Assembly: GCA_043101845.1 (NCBI GenBank)
Contig: JBICHN010000011.1
Location: 2,046,001-2,110,000 of the forward strand
Length of the DNA: 64,000 nt
From: JBICHN01 sp043101845
GTDB taxonomy: Bacteria > Planctomycetota > Phycisphaerae > Phycisphaerales > UBA5793
Reading direction: 5' to 3'
Of the stretch, positions 33,124 to 41,416 are shown piece after piece. The position numbers and the translations under genes are program-made. Under the pieces are notes generated by a model. It worked only from the letters and a program-made list of their open reading frames with translations. It searched no databases and was not told where the DNA came from. Position 1 is the stretch's first letter. Each line of letters starts with the position of its first letter.

Positions 33124-35010
33124 TCAGGTCCACCAGAGCCGGAGTCGCAACGCGTTCACGAGTGGTCGGGTGTAGATCGTGAAGAGATTCGTGCGTTCAC
33201 CGGCGATTCGCGCCTGCCCTTCCATTCCGGGTCGCAGCCATTCCGGTTTGTCGAGCAACTCAATCTCGGCGCGGTAGACATTGCGCTGTTCAAATACTTC
33301 CGACGCGGGAGTGATGCTGCGTACGCGGAAGCGCAGTTTCTCGCCCGGGCGCGCCGTCAGCGCGAGGCGACCCTCCTGCCCCTCTTCAATTCGCGATACG
33401 CCGCTCTCCGGCACGAGAGCGATCGCTTCGATCGAATCAAGCTGCGCCACTTCGAGCAGCGGTTTCGCCGGCTCGACGACCTCGCCGACAAGATCTTCGA
33501 GTCGACCCTGAGTGATATAGCCGTCGATCGGCGCGCGAATCTCAGCCTGTTCGAGCTTGAAGAGAAGCAGGTCGCGGTCGGCCTTTCTCCCTTCGATCTC
33601 CGCGTCCTTCATGTGGGCGACCGCCGTCTCGAACTTCGCACGGGCCGAGTCCGCCTCAATCTGAAGTGTGATGAGACTCGCCTCAAGCTCCGCGAGTTGA
33701 AGACGCGTTTCCCTCGTGTCGAGCAGCACAAGCAGATCTCCCTGCTTAACGAACTCACCCGCGCGGACAAAGACCTCCTCGATCTGCCCCACGAAGGGCG
33801 CCGAGACCTGCCGGCGCTCTTCCGCGATGATTCGGCCGTCGGAGATCACCCGGTCCTGGACAGGAATGACGATCGTCAGGGCGAGCAGCAGGAGCGCGAT
33901 GAGAGCGAACAGCTTCGCGCCGGTCTTCTCGGGCCCTACGGTCAGTTCCGCCAGATCAAGGAATCGGTCCCGCGAAACGGCGAGCACGCCGCGGTCCGCA
34001 AGGCGCCGCGTCCAGATCGTCGGGCCGAGGTACTCAGAGATCAGTCGAAGCAGCGCGAGCGTGGCGTCGTTGAACGGATCGTCGGCCGAGCGCTCCATGA
34101 TGACCACGCCGACAAGGCCGTCGTCGACGCGAAGCGGGAAGCTCGCGATCGCGGTCGGCCCGAATCGCTCCGAAAGCGACGCATGGGCGCGGACCACGCG
34201 GCGTTCGGACGGATCGGCCTCGTCCGGCTGGGGATAGCGGATTTCGATATCCTGATCGGCGCACTCCTCCATGGCGGACTCGACGGCCTCAGCGAGTTCG
34301 CTTCGCCGGTCGAGATGTTCGCTCCCGCCGATCGCCTCGAGTCGAATCGCCTGGCCGCGGATGAGCCCGATCGAAACACGCTGACAGCCGAAGCGCCGCT
34401 GGAGTTCGTGGGCGAAAAGGGACGCCATCTCCTGCGTGTTGTGCCCCTGCGTCGATCGATCGAGCAGGTCGAGTGTTTCCTTGAGCTGAATCTTCGACTG
34501 GGTTTCGGTGAGCGCCTGCTGCTTCCAGAGATAGGCCTCGAAAACCGCGGCGCTCATTTCGAGTCGCGCGAGATCGCCGCGCACATCGTCCGTGCCGTCA
34601 GCCGGGACGATGCAGACGGAGGCGCCCATCGGTTGCCCCGCGAGCCGCAGGGGTGTCGCGAGGATCTGGTACTCCGGACGGTCAGTCAGAAGTCCGGTCG
34701 ACGAGGTCATCGCTTCGGCGAGCGCCCGGTTCTCCCGGGCGACCCGCTGGGCGATCTCCATGAGCCGCCGGGAGTCCTGATTCGACCACGCGAACTTCGG
34801 ATCGGAGACGAACCGCGCCGAGCCACCGCTCGGCTGTTCGCGGGATGAGCGCAGAACGATCGTTCCCGAAACGGCGCCGAGCATGCGGCACTGCCGTTCG
34901 ATCAGGTCATTCAGAAACGCCTCGAGCCCGCGGCCGGACGGAACGAGATCCGCCGACGGCGTCTCGGGCGCGTCGGTTACCGTTACCGATGCGACTTGAC
35001 GCTCATCCAT
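33124..35010 (-). CDS. Tandem GAF domains fused to a membrane HlyD-type adaptor
   Basis: This 628-residue protein has a cytoplasmic N-terminal half with two GAF-like domains (about residues 28-165 and 175-335), one membrane helix (about 367-384), and a periplasmic HlyD-like adaptor. The adaptor has VSAPFVGQIEEVFVRAGEFVKQGDLLVLLD and AEIRAPIDGYITQG as the lipoyl halves around a helical hairpin, and a C-terminal barrel (LRPGMEGQARIAGE). A ligand-sensing cytoplasmic domain joined directly to an export adaptor is unusual; it suggests that export is gated by a small molecule or nucleotide. It starts at the ATG at 35010. Confidence 0.82.
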   Translation of the reverse strand: MDERQVASVTVTDAPETPSADLVPSGRGLEAFLNDLIERQCRMLGAVSGTIVLRSSREQPSGGSARFVSDPKFAWSNQDSRRLMEIAQRVARENRALAEAMTSSTGLLTDRPEYQILATPLRLAGQPMGASVCIVPADGTDDVRGDLARLEMSAAVFEAYLWKQQALTETQSKIQLKETLDLLDRSTQGHNTQEMASLFAHELQRRFGCQRVSIGLIRGQAIRLEAIGGSEHLDRRSELAEAVESAMEECADQDIEIRYPQPDEADPSERRVVRAHASLSERFGPTAIASFPLRVDDGLVGVVIMERSADDPFNDATLALLRLISEYLGPTIWTRRLADRGVLAVSRDRFLDLAELTVGPEKTGAKLFALIALLLLALTIVIPVQDRVISDGRIIAEERRQVSAPFVGQIEEVFVRAGEFVKQGDLLVLLDTRETRLQLAELEASLITLQIEADSARAKFETAVAHMKDAEIEGRKADRDLLLFKLEQAEIRAPIDGYITQGRLEDLVGEVVEPAKPLLEVAQLDSIEAIALVPESGVSRIEEGQEGRLALTARPGEKLRFRVRSITPASEVFEQRNVYRAEIELLDKPEWLRPGMEGQARIAGERTNLFTIYTRPLVNALRLRLWWT

Positions 35011-35070
35011 TCGCGCTGGCGACCTCCGACCAGGTCCATGCGGTCGTCGTACTCAATCGATCGCCGCCGC

Positions 35071-35421
35071 TCACGAGGACTCGGATTTCGACTGCGTGGG
35101 CTTCGGGTTCATTTCGATTTCACCGTATCGCTCTTCATACTGCCGCACGAGGTTCGCGAGCGTAAGGGCGAGACGCTTCGTGCCGCGCCAGTTGAGAATC
35201 ACCTGCTGCCGCACCTTGAAGACCATCTCATTCCGACCCGGGACCGCGCGATTGACGCCGAAGTCGAGCATGACATCGTCAATCGTCTGGTCCGCTCGAA
35301 AGGTATTCGCGTACGCCGAATGAGCGTCGGACTCGTCGATGCGCAAGGTGATTTCCCGCTTCTGCTCGCCGCCAGCGGCGCCTTCCGTCGTCGATCCGGG
35401 CTTCTGTGTCTTCTCTGCCAA
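35071..35421 (-). CDS. DUF3467 family small protein
   Basis: This 116-residue protein has the DUF3467 pattern: ITLRIDESDAHSAYANTFRADQTIDDVMLDFGVNR, followed by VFKVRQQVILNWRGTKRLALTLANLVRQYEERYGEI. It is cytoplasmic. The family function is unknown; it resembles small accessory proteins with an Ig-like or beta-barrel core and a C-terminal helix. The start is a TTG at 35421 with GAGAGGA 8 bases upstream; a second TTG lies at 35439. It sits between the two HlyD genes, so it is likely a regulator or chaperone of this exporter. Confidence 0.8.
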   Translation of the reverse strand: MAEKTQKPGSTTEGAAGGEQKREITLRIDESDAHSAYANTFRADQTIDDVMLDFGVNRAVPGRNEMVFKVRQQVILNWRGTKRLALTLANLVRQYEERYGEIEMNPKPTQSKSESS

Positions 35422-35490
35422 AGTATCCGTCCTCTCCAATACTGAGACTTCACACCGGCGTGAATCGCCGGCGCCTGCAAATACGGCGAC

Positions 35491-36432
35491 TCAGGGCTTC
35501 GCCGCGAGAAACGCTTCCTGTGCCTCGGGGAACTGCACGGTCGCATGCAGTCCCGCCGGAATCTCATCCGGATTGTCCACCTCGACGCGAACGACGATCC
35601 GGTTCGCCTCGCTGTCCACCACGGGCGAAACGAAGACCACTCGGGCGTCGAAGGGTGGATGATCGGTCAGATCCCGCCAGTGGATCACCGCCGACGACTC
35701 GGGCTCGATTCGCATGCCGAGAGCGACCGGTACTTCGACATCGAGCCAGAGGGGATCGATCTGGACGACGCGGACAACGGGTTCGAGCCCGTCGACCGCC
35801 TCGCCGACTTCATGATCGATACGAATGACATGTCCGTCGATCGGACTCTTCAGCGTCATTTCATCGAGGACCGCAAGTTCGCGCTCGTACGCGGCCTTCG
35901 CCTGCAGGTGCACGCGTTTCGCGTCGTCGAGTTCGATGCGCCGCACCGTGTGCTCGATGCGGGCACGCTCGAGTTCGCGGGGCGAGGTCGCATCGCGCTG
36001 GCTTGCTTCAAGCTGACTGTTGAGGTCGAACTCCGCAAGGTCGAGCCGCGCCTCCGCCGTCTCGATCGCGAGTTCATTTTCCGCGGCGAGGCGTTGAACT
36101 TCGACGACATGCTGCTGCACATCGCTTTTCAATCGCACGAGCACTTCGTTTTTCACCACACGGGCGTTCTCTTCGACCGGAATCTCCGCGATCACGCCGG
36201 GACGGGTAAACGAGAGCGCCATCGCCCGGCTCGGATAGGCGATCGCGGGATACCCTTCCGCCCGGTATCCCGGGAACGGGTCCGGCGAGGATACGCGACG
36301 CCGCTCGCCCGGTTGCTCCGAGCCCGCGCCAAGCGTGAGAGCCGTAATCGCGCCGAGACACGCCAATGCGATCACGAATCGACAACCCCTCGGGGCTGGT
36401 GTCCGGTGATGAGCGAGGCGGATGATTCGCAT
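35491..36432 (-). CDS. HlyD/RND-type periplasmic adaptor
   Basis: This 313-residue membrane-fusion protein has an N-terminal helix or uncleaved signal (about residues 19-40). The first lipoyl half is SRAMALSFTRPGVIAEIPVEENARVVKNEVLVRL, followed by a long helical hairpin (VQRLAAENELAIETAEARLDLAEFDL to AYERELAVLDEM) and the second lipoyl half LKSPIDGHVIRIDHEVGEAV. A beta-barrel domain follows (LWLDVEVPVALGMRIEPESSAVIHW). The ATG at 36432 has GAGGAG 8 bases upstream. It is the first gene of the export operon. No cognate pump or outer-membrane channel is in the window. Confidence 0.85.
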   Translation of the reverse strand: MRIIRLAHHRTPAPRGCRFVIALACLGAITALTLGAGSEQPGERRRVSSPDPFPGYRAEGYPAIAYPSRAMALSFTRPGVIAEIPVEENARVVKNEVLVRLKSDVQQHVVEVQRLAAENELAIETAEARLDLAEFDLNSQLEASQRDATSPRELERARIEHTVRRIELDDAKRVHLQAKAAYERELAVLDEMTLKSPIDGHVIRIDHEVGEAVDGLEPVVRVVQIDPLWLDVEVPVALGMRIEPESSAVIHWRDLTDHPPFDARVVFVSPVVDSEANRIVVRVEVDNPDEIPAGLHATVQFPEAQEAFLAAKP

Positions 36433-36767
36433 GCAGCCACTCCTCAAGCCAAGTCGATCGGCGCCGCACTGACGCCGCGATGCTGCGGGTCCCGTCGGCC
36501 GGGTCGGACATCTCCAGCGCCGGGCTGCACCGCTCCCGGAACACCGACGAAGTCCTCATCGATCTCGCCCTGACTGGACCGGCGTCCTGTGCGCGCGGTC
36601 AGTGGGCGACCGCATTCGCCGGTTAGGAATCCATTATAACGACTCTACGCGGCTTCGCAGCAGATTGTTTGGTTGAATTGGCCCCGCCCGATGACCCGGC
36701 TGGGCTGAACGGGATACGCTCTGAGCCGGACCCTGACCGCTCCCAATCCCCACGGAGAACGAGCCCG
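36433..36767. other. 335-bp divergent intergenic region
   Basis: The gap separates the export operon (minus) from efp (plus) and must hold both promoters. A TATAAC element at 36635-36640 could be a -10 box on the plus strand, but no good -35 element is seen at the right spacing. No short open frame with a leader-peptide motif or ribosome site was recognised in this gap, on either strand. Confidence 0.5.
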
Positions 36768-37346
36768 ATGCCCGCGAAGGCCACTGAAATCAAGCCCGGA
36801 ATGGCCGTCATCTACGAGGGTCAACTCAATATCGTGCTCGATACCGAGCATGTGAAGCCCGGGAAAGGCCCGGCGTATGTTCAGACGAAGATGAAGAATG
36901 TGAAGACCGGGTCGATCACGACGAAGCGTCTGAACTCCTCGGATCGGCTCGATACGGCGAATATCGATCGCCGGGAAATGGAATTCCTCTACGAGTCAAG
37001 CGGGAAGGGCGAAGGTCCCTGGGTCTTTATGGATCTCGAAACCTACGAGCAGCTTGAAATCGCCGGAGGCGACGCCCTTCCGGATTCGCAGCGGCAATGG
37101 CTCAAGCCCAACCTGGCCTGCATCGTAGAAATGTATGAGGGTCGACCGCTCGGCATTCAGCTGCCCGCGGCCATCGAACTCGAAGTGGCCGAGACGGCGC
37201 CGCAGCCGAAAGGCGCCACGGTCACGAATCAGTCAAAGGAAGCGACACTGGAAACCGGCGTCGTGGTCCGCGTGCCGCCGTTCATTGAGAATGGCCAGGT
37301 GATCCGGGTGAGCCCGGAAACGGGCGAATACCTGGGCAAGGCCTAG
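36768..37346 (+). CDS. efp: Translation elongation factor P
   Basis: It rescues ribosomes stalled at polyproline stretches. The 192-residue protein has the three-domain EF-P length and the loop HVKPGKGPAYVQTK with Lys33 at the tip, the site that is lysylated or otherwise modified in many bacteria. The C-terminal signature VVVRVPPFIENGQVIRVSPETGEYLGKA is present. No modification gene (epmA/epmB/earP) is adjacent. The ATG at 36768 has GGAGAACGAG upstream. Confidence 0.96.
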   Translation: MPAKATEIKPGMAVIYEGQLNIVLDTEHVKPGKGPAYVQTKMKNVKTGSITTKRLNSSDRLDTANIDRREMEFLYESSGKGEGPWVFMDLETYEQLEIAGGDALPDSQRQWLKPNLACIVEMYEGRPLGIQLPAAIELEVAETAPQPKGATVTNQSKEATLETGVVVRVPPFIENGQVIRVSPETGEYLGKA

Positions 37347-37360
37347 CAGGCCGTCGCCTG

Positions 37361-38248
37361 TCAGCCCTCGTCCGCGTATTCCCAGACGGTCACGACCTGC
37401 CACTTGACGCCCCACTCCCGCGCTTCCTCGTGCGTGGGATAGAGCAGATCGAGCCGACTTCCCTTGATTCGACCCCCGCGATCGAGAACAGGCGTCGGCC
37501 GCCCACCGTTGTACCCGGGGACACTGATCAACGAGCCGAATTTGAACATCCGAGTGTCCGCGGCGATGATCTTTCCGCCATTCGTCCAGACCGAATACCC
37601 GCTCGCCGTGATGCCGTCATCGAACGGCGCGCAACTTCGGGCGTCGGGGCTGTAGGCCGTCGTCCGCATGAGCATGTTGCGGACCGGTCGGACCGGGCGA
37701 CCATTGAACCAGCGGACTCCGTCCCCGTCGACGGCGTCGACTTCGACGATCGCGTCATCGTCGTTAAAGACCTCGAACGACGGATCCGCCGGCGCCGGCG
37801 CCGGCCGCTCCGGGATCGCCGCGATCGAAGCGGTCAGCGGCTCCTCGGGCGCGAGCCGCGGAGAGGTCGAAAGGTCGAGGAGTTCGGTGTACGCGGCGCC
37901 GGGCCGCACCGCCAGGGCGAAAGCGCACAATCCTGCCGCCGCCACGAGCGCAATCACCCCCCAGGGGGACGACCGAAGCCAGTCCCGCATTCGGGGCGCG
38001 CAATTGGCGCGTTCCGCTTCAGGGCGCGTATTCACCGATCTTCGCTCCACATTGTCTTCAACGGGGGATCGACGGCCAGCCGCCGACCTCAAAGAGTCCC
38101 ACCATTCCCGTTGAGCGTGCACGAAACCTAGCAGATTCCTGGCGCCGAGCAAGCGCGGATGGAACATCTGCTCGATCGACCGGTCCGACGGCGCGCTTTG
38201 TGCCGATCGTCCGGTTTGTGCGGAATTTGACGCAGGGCTCCGCCACAT
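37361..38248 (-). CDS. 3D-domain protein with single membrane anchor
   Basis: This 295-residue protein has an N-terminal cytoplasmic stretch of about 85 residues, one membrane helix (WGVIALVAAAGLCAFALAV), a Pro/Ala/Glu-rich spacer, and a C-terminal 3D domain (PF06725 type). The domain shows MRTTAYSPDARSC, GGKIIAADTRMFKFGSLISVPGY and LDRGGRIKGSRLDLLYPTHEEAREWG; the three Asp residues that name the family are present. The domain resembles the catalytic core of lytic transglycosylase MltA and of resuscitation/stationary-phase proteins, so a cell-wall role is likely. Start uncertain: ATG 38248 has GAGAGGG upstream; 38167 or 37990 are alternatives. Confidence 0.75.
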   Translation of the reverse strand: MWRSPASNSAQTGRSAQSAPSDRSIEQMFHPRLLGARNLLGFVHAQREWWDSLRSAAGRRSPVEDNVERRSVNTRPEAERANCAPRMRDWLRSSPWGVIALVAAAGLCAFALAVRPGAAYTELLDLSTSPRLAPEEPLTASIAAIPERPAPAPADPSFEVFNDDDAIVEVDAVDGDGVRWFNGRPVRPVRNMLMRTTAYSPDARSCAPFDDGITASGYSVWTNGGKIIAADTRMFKFGSLISVPGYNGGRPTPVLDRGGRIKGSRLDLLYPTHEEAREWGVKWQVVTVWEYADEG

Positions 38249-38402
38249 GCGATCCGCCCTCTCGGTCATCATGGTTACCGGACGATGTCCGGCGTTCACC
38301 GCTTCAGGACTCCCCTCCAGCCTCGATCATGAGCACCGGCAATTAAACGTCCAGATCGACAGTACACGATAGTCGCGGCGCCGCGGTCCAGTCACGATGT
38401 CC

Positions 38403-38909
38403 TCACTCGTCGTTCGATTCCGGGGCCGTCCCCTCAGGCGAGACCGCAAAGATCTGGAATCGATGCCCCACCGGAGCCCATCCGTGCTCCCGGGCGATCC
38501 GATCCCGAAGCTGGGTGATCTCAGCCGCGGAGAATTCGATGACCGCGCCGGTCTCGACGCACACGAGTTGATCCGTGGGGCCGCGACCATACGCAAGCTG
38601 GTAATGCGCCTGTTTCTGGTCGATGGGCACCGATTCGATGATGCCCGCGTCCTGCAGCAGCTTGAGCGTTCGATAGATGGTCGCCTTGGACACCCGCATG
38701 CCGCGGTCGCGAAGCTCGTACAGCAGTTCATCCGCTTCGAACACCCGGTCAAGCTGGATGATGGTGTCGAGCACCTGCGCCCGCTCGGGGGTGAACTTCT
38801 GGCCCTCGCTTTTGAGATGCCGACGAAAGACGGCGCACAACGGCACGATGAAGGGAGCGTCCGCGTCGATCGCCTCCTGACGAGGCTTGCCATTCGCTCG
38901 ATCGGCCAT
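38403..38909 (-). CDS. Fur-family transcriptional regulator with degenerate metal sites
   Basis: This 168-residue DNA-binding protein has a typical Fur winged helix: AQVLDTIIQLDRVFEADELLYELRDRGMRVSKATIYRTLKLLQDAGIIE. The dimerisation half begins HYQLAYGRGPTDQLVCVETGAVIEFS, where normal Fur proteins read H-H-D-H-L-x-C-x-x-C. The His/Asp cluster is missing and the CxxC pair is reduced to one Cys; no C-terminal CxxC is seen either. Regulation by metal is therefore doubtful, or uses other ligands. It diverges from the glycosyltransferase gene. Confidence 0.85.
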   Translation of the reverse strand: MADRANGKPRQEAIDADAPFIVPLCAVFRRHLKSEGQKFTPERAQVLDTIIQLDRVFEADELLYELRDRGMRVSKATIYRTLKLLQDAGIIESVPIDQKQAHYQLAYGRGPTDQLVCVETGAVIEFSAAEITQLRDRIAREHGWAPVGHRFQIFAVSPEGTAPESNDE

Positions 38910-39052
38910 GACGCCATTCTACGAAGAGGCGCCTCAGGTCGCCAATCACTCAATCGCCCGGTCGCGACGAACCTCGACCGTCCGGATTTCGTTGAGAGTT
39001 TGTGAGTACAGTTGTGGAACGAGTCCCGCCATTGGAGGGTGAGGAGCCAGAC

Positions 39053-39820
39053 ATGCGGACCCTGATCGCGATTCCCGTCTTCAATGAACAGCGGTATGTC
39101 ACCGATGTGCTCTCGAGAGTCCGGGAGTTCGCAGACGATGTGCTGGTCATCGACGACGGTTCGACGGACCACACCCCGACCCTGCTTGCGCTTCAGCCGG
39201 TCGAGGTGATTCGGCACGCCGAGAATCGAGGCTACGGGCGATCGCTTCAGGACGCGTTCCGCTGGGCGGCGGTGGACCGCTTTGAATGGCTCATCACGAT
39301 GGATTGCGATGAGCAGCACGAGCCGGCGGCGATCCCGCACTTCCTCGAGGCGATTCGCGACGACGACGCCGATGTCATCTCCGGAAGTCGGTACCTCACG
39401 ACGAATCCGCTTGACGATCGGCCTCCATCGGACCGGCGCGCCATCAATCTGACGATCACTGAAGAGATCAACCGCCGGCTGGGACTTGAACTCACTGATG
39501 CGTTCTGTGGCTTCAAGGCATACCGGGTTTCGTCTCTCTCCGCCTTCGACTTCGATGTGAAGGGATACGAGTTCCCCATGCAGTTCTGGGTGCAGGCCGT
39601 CGCGAATCGTCTGCGAATCCGCGAGATTCCCGTGCGGCTCATCTACAACGATCCGAATCGATCTTTCGGTGGACCGCTCGATGTTTCGGATACGCGTCTC
39701 GCGTTGTACCGATCGACGCTTCATCGCGAGCTCTGGCGCTACCGCGATCGGCTCCCCGAATCGGCGTGGAACGATCTCTCGCCCGAAGCGGAAGCGGTCC
39801 CCTGCTGTCCATGTCCCTGA
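39053..39820 (+). CDS. Glycosyltransferase family 2 (dolichol-phosphate-mannose-synthase-like)
   Basis: This 255-residue GT-A enzyme starts MRTLIAIPVFNEQRYVTDVL. VLVIDDGSTDHTPTLL holds the UDP/GDP-binding Asp, and ITMDCDEQHEPAAIPHFLEAI holds the metal-binding DxD-like motif, followed by ISGSRYL. It lacks membrane helices and probably transfers a sugar to a lipid carrier. The ATG at 39053 has GAGGAG upstream; the in-frame extension to 39002 is rejected. The BshC-like gene follows 39 bp later. Confidence 0.85.
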   Translation: MRTLIAIPVFNEQRYVTDVLSRVREFADDVLVIDDGSTDHTPTLLALQPVEVIRHAENRGYGRSLQDAFRWAAVDRFEWLITMDCDEQHEPAAIPHFLEAIRDDDADVISGSRYLTTNPLDDRPPSDRRAINLTITEEINRRLGLELTDAFCGFKAYRVSSLSAFDFDVKGYEFPMQFWVQAVANRLRIREIPVRLIYNDPNRSFGGPLDVSDTRLALYRSTLHRELWRYRDRLPESAWNDLSPEAEAVPCCPCP

Positions 39821-39859
39821 TCGACCGTCGCCACCTTCGGCGCGGTCCGATGCCGCCGG

Positions 39860-41299
39860 ATGCTTGAATCGCTCACCCTCAAACCTGAGCCGGCGCAGTG
39901 GCCGACTTCGCCTCTGGTGCGAGCGAGGTCGCTCTTCGGCCGCGACCTTTCAGACTGGGTGGCGACTACCCGTTCGGAGCTCTTCGGCTCGACGCCCGAA
40001 TTCGTGATCGCTACCGGACATCAGGCCGAGGTCTGGCATCCCGGCATTCTCGCGAAGTACCTCGCGCTCGACGCGTTCGCCGAGGCCTCGCGGGCCGATC
40101 TTCGCGTCGAACTCATCGTCGACCAGGATCCTGGCGATCCCCTCCAGCTCAGGGCGCCCCTGTTCGAGTCGAGCGTCGGGAGCCGACTCGTCCGCGAGAC
40201 GATTTATCTTCATGATGCGCCGGCGGAGCACGAGCGGCTCTGCACCGGAACGCGCCGTCCGGTCACGGCGCGACCACCGGACGCTGCAACGCGGGGACGC
40301 CTGTCGCTCGACGAAGTCCGCGCCGGATGTCTCGCGATCGTTGAGGCGTTCAACGATGCCCAGAATGAATCTACGCTCGCGTTGCAGGCCGCCCGTGCGA
40401 CGCTCCAACTCCGTCAGCGTCTCGGCCTGAGCGAAAGTCGGAAGTCGCCGCGTTCTTTCCTTACCGCCTCTCAGCTCACTCGGACGACGCTCTGGCATGA
40501 GTTGCTCGAGCGCCTGATGACCGATCCGCTCGAAGCGGCGCGGTCGTATAACCGCGCGGTTGAGTCATCGCCGGGCGCCGGCGTCGCGCTGCTGGACATT
40601 CGAGGAGATGAGATCGAGCTGCCGTTGTGGCGCGTCCCGCCCGACCGTCCGCGCGAACGATTCACCACCGCTCACTTCGACGACCTGCGCAACGGATCGA
40701 TCTCCCGGGAAGAGATCTGGCCGCGCGGATTGCTGATGACCGGGTTCATGCGCCTCGTGGTGGCGGACCTCATGATCCACGGCCTCGGCGGCGAAACCTA
40801 CGACCGCATTACGGAACAGTGGATGCGGGACTGGATCGGTGTCGAACTGGCCCCGTTCGTCGTCGTCTCGGCGACCCTCCTTCTCGACTTCGATTACGAC
40901 CCGGCGACGGAGGCGGACCTCGCCCAGGCGACCTGGTGGGCGCATCACCTTCCGCACAATCTCGATCGTTTTCTGAATGAGCCCGAGGCGCGGGAAGAGA
41001 AGCGGCGACTTCTCCACGCGATCGAGGAAGCGCCGCGCGGCTCGCAGGAACGCGCTGCGCATTTCCAGGCGCTGACCTCGCTGCGGCGGGAGCTTCAAGC
41101 CCGTCATCGTTCGACTACACAGCATGCGGTCGAGATACGCCGGGAGATTCAGAGGGGATTCGACGAGCGAACGATCTTGTCCGATCGAACCTGGCCGTTC
41201 GCGTTCTACAAGGAGCGGTCGCTGCATGAACTCGCCACAGCGATCCGGGGTCGGTTTACGACACCGCCCGCCCGCGATTCATTTGCGGTAACGGGTTGA
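39860..41299 (+). CDS. BshC-like protein
   Basis: This 479-residue cytoplasmic protein shows distant BshC features: FVIATGHQAEVWHPGILAKYLALD parallels the GGQQAG-type loop, IWPRGLLMTGFMRLVVADLMIHGLGGETYDRITEQ parallels the conserved mid-region, and WPFAFYKERSLHELATAI parallels the C-terminus. BshC adds cysteine to glucosaminyl-malate in bacillithiol synthesis. No bshA or bshB is in the window, so the assignment rests on these short matches. It could be a BshC-fold protein of another function. The upstream glycosyltransferase is on the same strand. Confidence 0.5.
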   Translation: MLESLTLKPEPAQWPTSPLVRARSLFGRDLSDWVATTRSELFGSTPEFVIATGHQAEVWHPGILAKYLALDAFAEASRADLRVELIVDQDPGDPLQLRAPLFESSVGSRLVRETIYLHDAPAEHERLCTGTRRPVTARPPDAATRGRLSLDEVRAGCLAIVEAFNDAQNESTLALQAARATLQLRQRLGLSESRKSPRSFLTASQLTRTTLWHELLERLMTDPLEAARSYNRAVESSPGAGVALLDIRGDEIELPLWRVPPDRPRERFTTAHFDDLRNGSISREEIWPRGLLMTGFMRLVVADLMIHGLGGETYDRITEQWMRDWIGVELAPFVVVSATLLLDFDYDPATEADLAQATWWAHHLPHNLDRFLNEPEAREEKRRLLHAIEEAPRGSQERAAHFQALTSLRRELQARHRSTTQHAVEIRREIQRGFDERTILSDRTWPFAFYKERSLHELATAIRGRFTTPPARDSFAVTG

Positions 41300-41416
41300 T
41301 CGCGGATCGAATCCGCCGGAAGATGCATCCAGAGGGCCCCGCAAGGGTACGAGAGGCGGGGTGGGTCATCGTTCGCGCGCGCTCGGTCCGCTCGAATCAC
41401 TTGGAGAGGTGGTCGA

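Noticed and set aside
28854..36432. Classification of the export operon as a standard type I secretion or RND efflux system
   Set aside because: No ABC transporter, RND pump or TolC-like gene is present; the motor is SecA-like and the adaptors are fused to other domains.
38327..39724. 465-codon open frame on the minus strand that overlaps the Fur-like gene and the glycosyltransferase
   Set aside because: It is out of frame with the Fur-like gene and antisense to the glycosyltransferase. Both of those have clear family motifs.
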